From Lojkania enalia (taxonomy: Eukaryota > Ascomycota > Dothideomycetes > Pleosporales), in assembly GCA_010094045.1 (NCBI GenBank), contig ML986690.1, positions 108,594-172,593 on the forward strand: a stretch of DNA of 64,000 bases, given 5' to 3'. The notes beneath the pieces are model-generated. The model saw only the letters and a list, made by a program, of their open reading frames with translations, was not told the DNA's origin and made no database searches. A program made the position numbers and the translations under genes. Shown piece by piece: positions 1 to 12,830 of the stretch (positions are counted from its first letter, which is position 1; the number at the start of each line of letters is the position of its first letter).

Positions 1-1179
1 AGCAGAGGGCCGCACAGCAAGGCTCTTCAATCTGGGGCTGCCGCTCGGCTGCAGGGCTTATCGTCTCCAAGTCATCGTGCATCGACAGCCTAGCAGACGC
101 AGTCGCGGTATGCCCGCGTGGGGCCAGTGTTGCACCGTCGACTGCACCCTGGAATCTACTATCGGGCCAATGGAGGCAGAGAGGCTTGCATGATTACCAT
201 GGTCGCGGCATTTGGATCGCCAACTACGTTGCTTCTTCCTCCTCAGCCACCACCATACATCCCGCCAGATGTGACCGCTTTGGGCGAGTGTGGAGGTGCA
301 CTGTCCATGTCTTCTGATGAGACGCGGCCAGTGTGGGATGGGAGGCGCCCTAGAGCCCTTTCTCAAACGCCCCGATGCCTGCCTGGAGGGGAATTGTCGA
401 GTGAGATGGTTTGCGAAAAGGCGCAAAGACGAGGCGAGTGTAAAATATGCGCGCTTGAGCAGGTGACGGAGCGGTCAAGTAGGCTAAGCTGGCGGTGAGG
501 AGTGCAGGTTGCGCGGTGCTAGGATACGGAGGGTTGAAGGCTGAGTGTTACTGGAGCTACACATCCGGGAAAGGTGCAGAGAGGATGACGGGCTCGCCGG
601 TTCAGGTCCTGAGCCGGAGTATTCGTTGAGATGGCGAATCTGCTATCTCCTCCACAAATACCGAGTGCGGAACGCTCCACCCGATTCATCCCGGTATCCC
701 ATTGCGAAGCGAGCAGCACCCGTTCCCAAGATCAGACATTCACTCTCGCCCTTCCGAACACCCGTTCACAGCGGTCCCATCCGGCTGGATTCTCGCCAAA
801 GAATATTTGGAAATTTTAATATCAACTGTTCGGCTTCGAAGATTTCGAACCGCATATGTACTCCTCGCAGAAAACTCATTGAAACCTCGTCCAACCCATC
901 AGAGGCCGTCCCTCGAAGAGGAAAAAAAAAGCATTTGCCGCCCAGACAGTTCTTCTCCGCATTCCTTCCTCCCCCATTCCTGCATCCGGACCATACTCTC
1001 TCCGTCCCAGCTGAACCGCTCGTTCTATTTCCTTATTCCGTTCTCTGCATCGGAAGCTCGTATCGCCGTGGCACCACCTCTCTTCTTCACTATCACCGTG
1101 CCTCAATACGCGCTGGAAGGCCAAACACCTGGCTCTGTCCGACATATCATTGTTCCAAGTCCCCGTCATCCCCATCCAT
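1..1179. other. Non-coding or unresolved left edge
   Basis: No convincing gene was found. Open frames on both strands here are low-complexity, start from non-ATG codons and match no family I recognise. The stretch probably includes downstream sequence of the minus-strand gene that ends at 1180. Confidence 0.4.
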
Positions 1180-1728
1180 TCATTTCACGCCCTCGCCACC
1201 GCTCTGCATCCCTTCTTCTAACTCCATGTCCCTTTTTTCCGCCGGCGTGAACAACTCCGTCTTCAGCATCAGCATAGCCGGCGCCACGGCCAGCGCTTCC
1301 AACGTCTGACCCCTCTTCCTCCCCTTTACCACACTGTTTTTCAGGCTCCCTACCACTGACCCCTCTTTACTAGTCTCCGGGTCAGATTTCGTGGATGAGG
1401 AGCTTGATGTTCGGTGGTGGTGCTGGAATGGGAGGAAAGAGGACAGCGTGTGTGCGCGGCTGCGAGGCTTTGTCGGGTCCATGTATCCCTTCTTGTACTG
1501 TTTTGGGACTGGGGGTAGCGGAATGCGTATCTCTGTATATAGCGGCTCTTCGTATTTGAATAGTTCTGGCGTCATGAGGGGCGAGGGTTTGGCGGTGCTG
1601 GTTGGTTCGGATGCCATTAGGACGGTTGTGGTTGTCATTGTTTGAGCGTCTGATGCTGGGCTTGCTGCCAGAGAATGCGGTTCGATGGCGCGGAATGGAT
1701 GTTCTTTTGCCTTGCTATATGCTTCCAT
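1180..1728 (-). CDS. Small basic Ser-rich protein of unknown function
   Basis: Uninterrupted frame of 182 residues from the ATG at 1728. The frame opens 21 bases further upstream, but only with a TTG. I do not recognise the family. The N-terminal half has a Thr/Met patch, then a conserved-looking Pro/Tyr segment (LFKYEEPLYTEIRIPLPPVP, residues about 57-76) followed by a KQYKKGYMDPTK stretch. The centre is His/Ser-rich (HHHRTSSSSS) and a basic patch KGRKRG precedes an Ala/Met-rich segment. No signal peptide or membrane segment is visible. Composition changes along the protein as in real coding sequence. It is probably a fungal-specific soluble protein; function unknown. Confidence 0.55.
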   Translation of the reverse strand: MEAYSKAKEHPFRAIEPHSLAASPASDAQTMTTTTVLMASEPTSTAKPSPLMTPELFKYEEPLYTEIRIPLPPVPKQYKKGYMDPTKPRSRAHTLSSFLPFQHHHRTSSSSSTKSDPETSKEGSVVGSLKNSVVKGRKRGQTLEALAVAPAMLMLKTELFTPAEKRDMELEEGMQSGGEGVK

Positions 1729-1780
1729 TAAAGGGCCATCGAATGTCAAGGGCGGTTCAAGTTGAGACGAGCCACACGCA

Positions 1781-1806
1781 GGTAGGTAGGTAGGTAGGTA
1801 GGTAGG
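1781..1806. repeat. (GTAG)n microsatellite
   Basis: Six or more uninterrupted tetranucleotide copies, just upstream of the small minus-strand gene that starts at 1728. Confidence 0.9.
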
Positions 1807-3564
1807 GTGTTATTACGTATGATGCTATGGGGGGCCTCTGATTACGGGGTGGAGTGAATGCTGGATAAGCGCTCCTAAGCCCTTGTTCCTGTGCAGCTCC
1901 TCAAAACATCAAATAATATCGAACGACAATAACTCGATATCTTGACTTGCAGTCTAATTGATTCGGCCAACAGGGACGATTCACGCCGAAATCTTAGACC
2001 AAGATCCGAACAACAAAAACAGGAGACTCGTTGGGGATAGCGAGGCGCGACCCTCTCTATCTAAATACGGCGCTTGAATACTGCTACCTAAAACATGCGA
2101 CCAGCTGATCGTCATTTTTGGGCGGCTGAGTCGGTGACTCGAGCTTGCTTGCGGCCGCACGACGGTGGTTCATTTGATCGCCGCAAGCGGCTATGTGAGC
2201 CGTGCTGACCGCCGTACGGAGGCGCAGCCCAATCCACGTCATTGAAATGTGCCTATGAGAAGAGTACAGAACACGAACGCCTTCAAAACACGAGCATTGA
2301 TAAAGGCTGATAGGAAAGAGCGAGACAAAGGGAGGCAGACAGGATGGATGAGCGCAGGTTCGGACCAAAGTTAATCGACGTCCCGAAGCTGCTGGCGTTC
2401 ACAGCACGCCCGGACCCAGCCTAGTATCGACGAACTAATGATTGTGCCAACCCCACCTAACTTAATGCCCTAAAGTTTGTTCAATTTATAGTCGGCCCAA
2501 CTCTCTTTCTTTCTTGAGAGTGGTGAATAATCAATCGTTGTCGTCATCCGGAGTACATTCAAATTCCCCCGGCCAGGCTCTTCTAGACTAACCCTCACCT
2601 CAGCCGCAAGTCCCATCATCACGTTCCACCTCCCAAATTATGATCTCAATCTCTAGAAACAGAAGAACAAGTGATGAATAGTATATAAAACTATTAGGCT
2701 AATGAGAGTGCTTCCAATAACCTGCACCGTCACATTCACGCGGCCAGGAACCATGAATTCAACGTCTTAACATCTTCCTCTTCATTTCCCCTTAGTTTAT
2801 CTATAAGAAGCAATGTTCCTCGTTGCTCCTATAACTTCTTAGCACAGCATGTCAAATAAACTGTTAGTGGACCGCCCTGTGTGAAAGGCCCATCTCTCGC
2901 TTAAACATCCATATCATACGCCATCCGCATAAAGCAAGAATCCTTGATGTTCAGAGAAGCACACTGAATAAAGAAAGCAATGGCCAAAACGAACATATTT
3001 TTCCACGAACGGTACCCTCCATCTCCCCCTTAACCAATCAACCTCTAATCCCTCACCGCCCAAAGCCTCAATTCACCCTCCGTTCCTCTCCATAGCCATG
3101 TCCCAAACCACCCTAAATCACCTCCTCTCCGATACGCAGACCTAAATCTGGATCCTCGCCTCCGTAAACGCTATCCCATGGACCACGATCATCTATCTCT
3201 AAACCCAGTAACACGACGTTGCAGGCATAGTTCTACATTCATGGATGGCAAGTAGGGGGTGTCCGCGTGCCCTGTGCTTGCAGAGTACATTTTAATCCAT
3301 GCGAGCGGGCGGTTGAGCGAATAATACGCGCTACCGGCACGTATGCAATCTGACATCGATGCTCTATCAACTCGAGAACTGCGGAGTTTGATCGAGGAGC
3401 TGGACAACCAAGGCCCGCTTGTCGCACTAATACTTACCACCAAGCTCCGCTAGTATCATGAGAACCAGCTCAAGAAGCGGAAAGTGACTGTTTGGCTGTA
3501 GAACCTCATGCTCCGAAGATAGGAGCGGTCGGGGTGATGTGATGATATAACCATGTTATATGCA

Positions 3565-3568
<4 letters not shown>

Positions 3569-3606
<38 letters not shown>
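3569..3606. repeat. (AAT)n microsatellite
   Basis: About twelve uninterrupted AAT copies. Confidence 0.9.
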
Positions 3607-3608
<2 letters not shown>

Positions 3609-3661
3609 GACAACACATCAAAGCAGTCCTCCTCTATAAAGTGCCCTGACAAACCAGTTTG

Positions 3662-3685
3662 AAAAAAAAAAAAAAAAAAAAAAAA
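3662..3685. repeat. Poly(A) tract
   Basis: 24 consecutive A on the plus strand, about 60 bp after the (AAT)n run. No retroposed gene body was recognised next to it. Confidence 0.9.
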
Positions 3686-4343
3686 TTGCCAATCCCATCC
3701 AACCCAGCGCTCTCTATCCAAAAGAGCAAATGACCCGCCACCTAGTTTCATTAGATCATCATTCAGAATATGCAACAACCCCACCGGCTAATCGCCCATC
3801 CACTTCATGAAAAAAAAAATTGTTTTTTTTTTAAAAAAGCGAATACCTAGCAATTGTAGATTCAATCAATCCATTCTCTCGAGGGAAAAATACATTTTTA
3901 GGCGCTCAACGCTCACACATATCATGAACTTTTCGATAACCCCTTTCGAATCTAATCTTCGGATTTCATCGATATGTAGTGTTTCTCAAATAATGAGCGT
4001 CGAATGCCATATCGGACTGAATCGAAAATAATGAGGCGAGGACGGATGCGCCGGGCGAAATAAATAGCGGAATGCGTCTGGAACCCCTTCCACTATTTTT
4101 CTGTGTACTCTAAACTCAGCTACATCCCTGTAGATGTTCGAGACACTTGTAGATGTCATGCATATTGCTATTTCAGTGCACAACGAACGTTCAACGAGCC
4201 CAGTTGTTTCTCTGACGCTCATGATCCTCGTTCCAATATTTTGCTCCTGGCGTCGTTCCCCTTTGCTCGAGTGGGCTACTTGGGCAACTATTTTCGCTCT
4301 CCTTGGGGTCGCTCTGATTGCTCCCTGTATACCACTCGGAGAA

Positions 4344-7300
4344 TCAGAAATCTCCGGAGCCCTCGTTCGCACCTCGCGAGTACAGCCCAAGAACGCTTCC
4401 GCCACCTCGATCTCGAGAGCCCTCTCTGTCCTTTCCTTTCTTGTCGTCTTTGTCTTTTTTGCGACTCTTGAACGGAAGCCTGATGCCTCTCTCCTTCTTC
4501 TGGTTTCCATTATCAAACTTGGGTAACGCAGTCGTAAATTCTTGTTCGGAGCCGGAGCCTTCGAGGCTAAGACCTCCCGCACTGCGCGGGGGGCGCTCAG
4601 TGGTCATACTGCCAAGGTTTATGGGGACATTTGGGTTTGTATAGGGGGATGCTAAGGCACCATGCGGCGCCATCTCTAATCCATCGCTGCTACCCGGCGG
4701 CGTTTCCCCTTCGGCTGAAACGGATTCATTGAGACTCTCGTAACCTGCACCTCTCGATGGTCTACTTGCAAATGGGTTCGACATTTGAGACGTAAAAGAT
4801 CCAATGGAAGCAGAAATCGACGTGTTCTGGTGATGCTGCGGGTGTGTGGGCTTCATTGTTATTGGCGTTGACGTAGACGAGCTGCTCGTCTGTTCGTCTG
4901 GCCTTGGGCTGGTGGGCAATTGGGAGTTATTTTTTGCTTTGGTTGCGGCGCCACGAGATGGTTCGAAAGACGTTGCTTGAAGATGCTCAACAAGCTCTTC
5001 CCATTTAACAGATAGGCTAGAGCTCGGCCTTTCAGCTCGTTCGGCCTTGTTCAGACATTCATTAGTCTGCTCGTGCAAACGAACACATATATTGTGGAAT
5101 TTAAGAAGGTCGCCGTCGGAAGCTCCGATGTGAACGGCCGATGAAGCCGTATTCCCGAGCCAAAGATCGCACAAAGCAGAGAAATTGCGAGCATGATCAA
5201 TAAGATAGGGTAAACTAGGGAAGCCTTCTCGTGAGGTCGGCGGAAGCCTCTGAAGGATGGCGAGGGGCGTGGAGTACGACGGAGGAATGGGCGGAAGACT
5301 TGATGTGCTTGACGATATGGAGCATACATGATCCTGTGATGATTAACCTCGCTGAGCTCCTATTGTATAGGACTAGTACTCACCAGGTAAGTTTTGAATT
5401 CCTGTCTATGCGAATTCAAGAATGTGTTCATTGGCGCCATCCATTGCTCCTTTGAACCAAATGTGGACATGTTTGCTAGGCCTTGGAGGGACTTTGCTAG
5501 TAATGTCAGGGTTCTTCGCGCTCTTGGTTTCGGGTGGTCCTTTAGCAGGCCAAATAACTTTGGATTAAGCACTGCCGGAACGAAGAATCGGAGAAATAGA
5601 AAGCCTGATACACTGCTGTATTGAACGGTTCGGAGGAAATCACCGTATCGATCTTCGGCGCAGGCTCGAATATGTCTAAAGATGAGCCTCAATTCCTGAG
5701 GACACCGGGAAGCCGAATTGTAAATTGCTCTCCAAAGATCCTCGGTAATATTGATCAGTCGCCTCCAGTTCCGGTCCAGTTCATGCTGTGATGTGGTCTT
5801 ATTAGGGTCCACCTCACATTCAGGATCTTTGTCATTGATCTCTCTCAACTTTTCGGCTAGTGTCTCTTCTAAATACTCTTTTCCAAGCCGCTTCATATGT
5901 AGGTCTAACGACTTGGTCAGGAGAGTGTTGCCACGGAACAGTAGATTTGCCTCCAATTTCGCGTTATTGCCCATATCGCGAACAAATAACTCACGATCGC
6001 TGGAGGAGCCAAAGGAGGACTCATTTGAGTCTGAGGAGCCAAGCCTTTTGCTGAACCGGAGTCGGCTTGTGGGGGTGTCCTTCAATGTCCCATCAATCTC
6101 TTCCTCTACGAGAGCCATAATCCATTCCCCAGCCTGCCCAGATACCTGGAATATGTTAAGTAGATATTCAGATAATCTTTTCAATTCGTTTGGTATAATC
6201 TGAGCAAGCTGTAGAGTCAGACCGTTGGAAAACCTGTGAAGTAGCTCGGACATGGGCTGATAGTCCCTCGCCATCAGGATAACGCATTCTTCCGTGCTCA
6301 CTTTGACAAGAACCTCGCCAACACTATTGCCGTACATATTAACCAGAGGCCACCACTTCTCAACTTCCTGATTTGGCCCAAGATCATCCAGATAAACATC
6401 GGTCTTTCCGATTGTTTGGTCAAAGGATATGCCAGTGTAACCCCCCGAAGTTTCTGAGTTGAAGCTTTCGGAGTTCAGCTGAGCCTCGTGAATATTCTTG
6501 TCAGTCCGCATTTGATGAGAAGGGCGTCTTTTGAGTAACAATGAAGCAGTAGAGAGGACAGCAGGGAGATCAAGAAACTCAAACTCTTCTCTCCAGAATG
6601 GATTTTGACCTTCCGCTTTAGCCATAGTCCGTGCCCTCGTCTCCCCGTCAAGTAGCACTTCAACGTAGTAGCCACCCGCTTGAACCGCTGACGACGACAG
6701 CCTCGTAGGAGTACTGCCGTGATCCGTAACTTTGGGACTTATTGGTGGCATGAGCCTGGCTTCAACAACTCTTACGAACAACGACCGCTCCATGCGAAAC
6801 ATATCCTGCGTTCCAAACGATGGTGAAAGGGCGCCTTCCTCATTTAGAGTGGGTTGCTTAGGACCGTATAATTGTGGAATTGTGAAAGCTCGCAGTAAAA
6901 CGATCCAAACTTCGTAGAGTACCCTGGATTCCAGAGAGAGGAAAATGGGGCGCAACAGCGATAATGATGTCGCTGTTGATGTGTATTGTGGATAGATGGC
7001 GATGCAAAACTCGTTGTCTAAAACTGAAGGATCCAATCGCTGAACGGCACACCGAGAAAGTTGAGATAACTGTACAACGGAGACCAAGGTGACGTCAGTA
7101 TCGGAGTAAAGTTTTAATTCCCCATTCTCGCGAAGAGTGCAGGAAACTCTCCTCCACCGGCGAGAGCCGTGGCTCTGTACTCGGTATGCCTGTGGTCGTG
7201 ATCCTGCTGTCGCTTTTGGTGTACCAGTGTTGCTGTAGGTAACGCTCGTATCCCTGACACGGATCCGTTAGCGCAAGTAGTCTGAGATTATATGGGGCGC

Positions 7301-8452
7301 GTATAGTACATACCAGAATATCATTTTGCCCACTTTGATAATCGGCGCTTCTTTCAGTAATGACACCTCTGAATGCCGTCTGCTTTCCGCAAGCCGTCGT
7401 TGATCGGTCACTAAAGATGTTTGCGGCTTTGCCATCTTGTTCTGTATTCCTTTCGGGCGTATTGGTTGCCAGCATAGCAATGCCGCAAACCACGAATCGA
7501 ACTCTTCTTGAGTAGGTGGCCTCAGGAAAACTTCCAACTTGGAATTATGACCAAAAACATGCAAGTAAGCCGTGTAACTTTCCGCATCGTATGCACTCTT
7601 CACACGACACCCTCTAAGATCCGGAATCAAGGTCCTGTGGTAGCTAGTGTCGCTCTTGGGCTCGTACGCCAGACTACCCTGGTCGTCATCTATGAAGCAC
7701 CACGATAGACTCCAGGGAGCGTTCTCCCCTCTCCGAAAAGCTAACATCCCTTGCATCTTACCACATGTTTGCCGCATGAGTTTTAATATCCTCCTAGCGT
7801 CTGATGCCGGTACTGGGGAAACAAGCGCATCTGGCTGGGTTGCTGTCGCGGAGCCGGTTTGCGTGATAGGAGATGCTGTTCGTGGGGGCTGTTTGATGAG
7901 CCGGCTTCGGCTGGTGCTGGATGTCCGAGGAGGCGGTTGCGCAGGTGGGGATATGGTTGAGGGATGTCCAATGGAAGTGACAACAGCGTCCTCAAGACCT
8001 TGGAAGTTCGCAGTTGCAGCAGAGTGCACCGACCCGATCCGATGACGGCTTGTCACAAAGAGATTTGGCGGCGACTTTTCCCGGACAGATCCTCGTTCTT
8101 CAAGCGTTCGTGTGCGAGGCCGCGTCTGCGACTCTCTCCTCAGCGCATAGTCAGCCTCGGTGCTATTGGACCGCGCAACAAAAGCACGGGGATTGTTGGC
8201 ACTCCTGTGCAGCTGGCTGCCTCCTGAGCGCGGCGATGTCGGCGGGGAGGATGCGAGATGGGAGTCTCTTGCGAATATGGGGTCGGCAACACTGTCCTCG
8301 GGGATTTCGGGTGTCACAGTGCGGATAGTCGACGAGTAGGGCTGGCGTCCATAGCTCTCGGGCAGGTCGTCCCGCCGTATATCACGGCCCGCAACGGCCT
8401 CTGACGAGCTAATCTCCCTCCTGTTCCGCCGGATCTGTCTTGACTGATCCAT
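4344..8452 (-). CDS. BUD2/CLA2-type Ras GTPase-activating protein (PH-PH-C2-RasGAP)
   Basis: Three exons join in frame: 8452-7314, 7232-5384 and 5333-4344, giving 1325 residues. Introns are 81 bp (donor GTATGT) and 50 bp (donor GTGAGT). Residues 1-220 are Ser/Arg-rich and look disordered. A PH-like domain lies at about 228-328, and a second PH-like segment at about 371-495 is reconstituted only by splicing exon 1 to exon 2. A C2-like domain is at about 531-693 and the RasGAP domain at about 718-990. The RasGAP domain has the arginine finger in LFRGNTLLTK (R813) and the signature FLRFFVPAVLNP (926-937). The C-terminus is Ser-rich and then basic. The family stimulates GTP hydrolysis by Ras-like GTPases; the yeast homologue acts on Rsr1/Bud1 in polarity. 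Assignment to BUD2 rather than IRA rests on domain order and size. All key residues are present and no break was seen. Confidence 0.9.
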
Positions 8453-9790
8453 TGGGGTTAATTGGCTGCGCGCCGGACGGGCTGCCCTCGAAGCTTATTT
8501 CGAGCGCTCTTTTCCCACGCTGAGTGTGCACAGCGCCGCGTGCGACGTTCTGTCCCAGCGGCTGAAGGTCGCCCCGCTGTCATCGACAGCTGACTGACAC
8601 TGCAGCAGGTGCCCGGCCTGGCGTGGGCTGGCGATGGGTGCGGGAAACGGTGGTCGATGGGGGGTTGTCGCAGTGCGGGTGGCGCATCGTCTGGGAAGAC
8701 GGAACGAGCGGTGGGCGAGCGGGTTTAGGGCTCTCTGTCTCGAGGGCGGCGCCAGCGATGAGCAGGCCGGTGGTATCTAGCACGGCGACTGCTCAATGCA
8801 TCACTGGCGCAGGCGGAGAGACAGAGGACGCGGCGGGCGGGAGTGCGGGAGGTTCGACGTCGTCGAGTCGTGGCCGGGCACGCTTCAAATCTCAAGCGTC
8901 CGAGGCTTGGCGGGCTCAGGATGCGGCATGCGGTGGTCAATTAAAGCTAGCGAGAGATAATAACACACCATCCTCTGACTGACTCTGGCTTATCGACGCC
9001 CGCCCGCACGCCAGACATACAAACATAGCCGGTAATCACCCTGCTGATGGGCCTCGGGCTCCAGCCTCCAGGCTCTAGGTTTCCGGGCTACTCTCTAGGT
9101 ACTCGTACAGGAGCGGGAACAGGAGCAGGAGCAGGTACCACACGCCCGGCCGCTCTCACACCTCCATCTCGCTGCAATTGGGATGGCCATTCCGATGCCC
9201 AGGGACCCAGCCAATCACGTCCTGTTTCCGCGACCGGCCATTTTTGTTGGCCTTACAAAGTATGGTCACCTATCTCGAGCGAAATGCAAGGGACCAATAG
9301 CTTATCAGGGCTGCAAATCAGCGTTCACGGAGAGAAAAAAGTGTTAATTGCAGTACACGCCGTTGTTGGTCTGCCTGCGGTTCCAGTGCAACCTCTCAGC
9401 CAGCCAAATACACAACATGGATTCGGCTTGACATGCCAACGCACGCAGCCGTAGGAACGAAGTACAGATCCAAGAGGAAGGAAAAAAGAATTGCACGTTG
9501 GATATCCCGATGCTCCCATCTGCGTCCAATGAGTATATACCACTCCAACCAAATTTATCCAAAGACCATCAATCACACCTTGTAAGCCAACTCCACGAGA
9601 ATCCGAGCAATGTCTTTCATAAACCCATCATCCGCGACCGTGTTGCCACGTGAATAGTAAAAAGAAAGAACCAGAACATTATACGAGTTGGAGCGAAGTC
9701 TCTCCTGAAACTAGAAGGTCCCTCGAGGCGAATTGGATAGCTGACATGACCCCTGTATTGTCCCATCGGCGGCGCCGGCACCTGACACAG
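8453..9790. other. Intergenic, upstream region of the RasGAP gene
   Basis: About 1.3 kb, GC-rich near 8.5-8.9 kb, between the RasGAP start and the end of the next minus-strand gene. No gene family was recognised in any frame. The part next to 8452 should contain the RasGAP promoter and 5' leader. Confidence 0.4.
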
Positions 9791-10864
9791 CTATTTGAAC
9801 GGAGGCTGGTCCGCAATGCTGTCCTCCAGGCTGGTAGCACTAAGTGGCTGACTTCTCGCTCCACTGAGATCGCCACTGCCCGTCCTCCGCAGCGCTTGGC
9901 GCATGGTTTCAATCTGAAGCTCGCCAGCCGTCGTAGGGCTTCCGGGAGTGCGACTGCTCCTAGGAGACACCAACTCTGCACCTTTCTCTGAGGTGGCCCC
10001 GCTGGTGGGCGGCGAGCCGCTGAGGCCGTGAGATGAAGCTGGAGACCGCACTGGTGAGGGAGAGCGGTTCGCCGTAGACGACAAGCTCATGAATTGTAAT
10101 GGGTCCCGACCCACCTCGACGTGCTCGCTTTGGACGACGTCTGCAAATGATATGAAACTAAGCCGACGTACGTCTCCAGTATCCAGAGAGCCGTAATTGG
10201 AAGCACCGTCATCGGCATCTTGATGAACGGGGATTTCGCGCCCAGATAAGTCGTCCAGGGAGGGAGAATATACCGAATCGGACATGCCCCCCGCGACGGC
10301 AGCTGCGGCTGGCTGGTGTGCCGTATGCATCACGATTTCCACCTCGTCCGGGTTCAAATGGTCATCTGTGATTGCCAATGACGAAGCCTCCAACACAGGC
10401 GGTATGCGGTCCTCGATCTGGATGTGCGACGGAATCTCGGGCGACAGTTCGCTTGCACTCTCTTGTACATTGCGCTCGAAGATTTGGGACGACGCCGGGG
10501 AATGGAGCGCCGGAGAGGAAGAGCGGTTTATTCGACGATTGGGGGATGCTGCTACGCCTACGGGATACATGCGGGGGCTAGAGCGGGGCGAGGGCCTGCG
10601 GTCGGTGGGAGGTGAGAGAGGCGGGGACGGCGCGAGAGTGGGCACAGAGGTCGGCGACATGGTACGGTTGCTTGCTTTCACTTGGTCCCCGTCTGCGTCG
10701 TCCTTCTTCTTGCCCAATCCCAGGAGCTTACGCTTGCCCTTCGCAAGCAGGCTGGGCTGGTCGCTGGTGTCGTCGGCAGGCTTCTCGCTCAGAACCTGAG
10801 GCGCGGCGGACGGGTGCGGGCTTGGGCCGAGAGGGGTGGATTGGGAATCCTCAACAGCACTCAT
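9791..10864 (-). CDS. Ser/Pro-rich protein of unknown function
   Basis: Single frame of 357 residues from an ATG at 10864. I do not recognise a catalytic domain. The N-terminus has a short basic LLGLGKKK patch (residues about 47-54). Long Ser-Pro stretches follow (TMSPTSVP, SPPLSPP, RRPSPRSSPR and others), many fitting the minimal S/T-P site of proline-directed kinases. The middle is acidic (DEVEIVMHT, SLDDLSG), and the C-terminal third has repeated SP/SR motifs and ends in a weak amphipathic segment ELQIETMRQALRR. The composition is that of a disordered regulatory or scaffold protein. No signal peptide or membrane segment is visible. Function unknown; codon texture and length support a real gene. 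Confidence 0.65.
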   Translation of the reverse strand: MSAVEDSQSTPLGPSPHPSAAPQVLSEKPADDTSDQPSLLAKGKRKLLGLGKKKDDADGDQVKASNRTMSPTSVPTLAPSPPLSPPTDRRPSPRSSPRMYPVGVAASPNRRINRSSSPALHSPASSQIFERNVQESASELSPEIPSHIQIEDRIPPVLEASSLAITDDHLNPDEVEIVMHTAHQPAAAAVAGGMSDSVYSPSLDDLSGREIPVHQDADDGASNYGSLDTGDVRRLSFISFADVVQSEHVEVGRDPLQFMSLSSTANRSPSPVRSPASSHGLSGSPPTSGATSEKGAELVSPRSSRTPGSPTTAGELQIETMRQALRRTGSGDLSGARSQPLSATSLEDSIADQPPFK

Positions 10865-12830
10865 CTGGGCGAGCAGTTGAGACTCGAGGCGTGCGGGTCT
10901 CCTGTCGCTGCAAACTGTTAAATAGCGGGCGCTATAGAGCGTCCACGTGGACTGTTGGGCCGCGACCTAGGCGGATTGACGCTCGACGGTCTCGCGGTTT
11001 GAGATGGGACGAGGGGCAGAAACTTGGACAGGCACTAGGTCGCTTCGACGACGCCGAAGACCCGCCGCACCGATTGAACACTGCCAGCGGATGTGTATCT
11101 GTATAGACCGAGAAGATTAAGACCCGCTTCCGTTGAGGGGTCGAGATGTTTGCCGCAGAGCAGAGCAACGTGGTGAGAAGAAGCTTAGGACGCCTAGCCA
11201 GCCTTCGAGTCTAATCACGTGTGACAGGCGCACCGGCCCTAAGAGCGGAAGATGAAGATGACGTTGCGACGATGCTCGAACCGTGTTAGCCCTGCATCCC
11301 CATCCAGGCACAGCCAGCATCTTGCTGATCGCTCTGCTTCGCGGAGCGACTCGATCCTATTGCCTCATTCCAGCTAGCCGGCGAACGGGCTTTGCAACGT
11401 CTTGCGTGGCCTATCCAACACCCGTTCTGCTCTCCTACGTACGCCTCAAGCTCAGAAACTCCCAAAATAGGGTTTCTTCAGGGTAATGAAAGGATCGCAG
11501 CAAGACTTAGTTACGCTATAGCTTAGCAAAGCAGGTACAGTATCCATCTCGCCATGCAATGTGAACAAAAGTCCTTCGTCTAGAAATGATCTGGGGCCAC
11601 TCTGCAGGTACTATTTCAATAGGCGAGTAACTTGCCGAATCGTTTGGTAATGCAAAGATCACTTTGTCAGAGAGTATCATCTTTTGCGCAGACTTTCTAG
11701 GATCAAAGCACAGCGTCGAGAAAGCCCCATGTCAAAATGTATACAAAAGTTACCAGATTTTCTCCCACTCGATTTGTTTCCTGCGTCATGCTTTCATCTC
11801 GATTCCATGCCTCTTATCGTGCACTACACATCTGAAATGGCATTACCAGAATGGATTTTAGTTCCCGTCGTCCTCCTTTCGTACCCACACATCTGGATTA
11901 GTCCTGGATAATGCATCAGGCCGAGGCTCTAGAGGTCATGGACGCCTGTCGTCAAACAATAGGGATAGCCCAATACCGATACGGGTACGGGCCACGACAT
12001 CGGGACAACTCGCTTCCAACCCAAGAGCATGGAGTGCGCACTGATAGCTTCTGCCAAGCATTGTGAGCTTGTGGCTTGAATTGGAGTGACCAGCTGATGC
12101 ATAGAATCATTGACAAGTCCTCCCGCGCCACCAACAGAGAAGCCTACGCAGTCTCCGTGGGCGAAAAGACTTGAACATAGCGTTCCGAAATCCCCCTGGG
12201 TAGTTGATCCCTCATGTAGTCCATTTTCAGGAGTTATACCAACCCTTTATAGAGAAGCCATACGGATCGAGTTCGAGAACCGACACGGAGGTGAACAAGA
12301 CGCGAAAGCTGACATCTTGCCTATTCGCTAGCTCGTATCTCGGATGGTGGTCTCTAAGTGGCCATGCCAAATCTTCTCACGAGCACCTCGTATGAGTCGT
12401 ATCCAACCCACTCGGCCGTTTTGTCGTCTAGCCCTTTTTTTGGAGGAAGCAGATGGCAACCTATTCAGTGCATTCAATCCAAGTCTAGTTTTAATAACGA
12501 TGTGGATCAAGAACTATTCGCTCAAACGCCACCCATCTCCACATTGACATAATTTGATGGTGCGGGGCCACCGAGTGGTCAATATATAGTCAATATGGTC
12601 TGTGCGGAGTCACATTCGCCCCGAAAGCTGGGGTATGCGTTCACCCGGATCCTACGGTCCTCAGCTTCAAGTAATCTCCACGTCGATCTAACGTATATAC
12701 CCTGCCTCCCAATGTAGTGAGATGGGAGGCGCCGAACACCCTTGGGGCAGGAATTGTCCAAGTTTCCGCATTCTCTCTTCTACCAAATCCATCGCGGAAG
12801 TCCATTGACATTGTTGAGCTGGACCTCACG
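10865..12830. other. Intergenic region
   Basis: About 2 kb between two divergently oriented genes. All frames are short and unconvincing. It should include promoters for the Ser/Pro-rich gene on the left and the PTH11-like gene on the right. No RNA gene or repeat was recognised. Confidence 0.4.

Larger units (their letters stand above)
1729..4343. other. Intergenic region with microsatellites
   Basis: About 2.6 kb without a supportable gene. It holds a (GTAG)n run, an (AAT)n run and a 24-base poly(A) tract, each listed separately. Around 3340-3440 a short plus-strand open stretch (reading SDIDALSTRELRSLIEELDN) looks protein-like but is flanked by stops; it may be a gene relic. Confidence 0.5.

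Noticed and set aside
545..1309. 254-codon open frame on the plus strand
   Set aside because: It opens without an ATG, has Pro/Ser/His-rich shadow composition, overlaps the end of a better minus-strand gene and matches no family.
8623..8982. 119-codon plus-strand frame upstream of the RasGAP gene
   Set aside because: GC-rich region where random frames stay open; Gly/Arg/Ala-rich without motifs.
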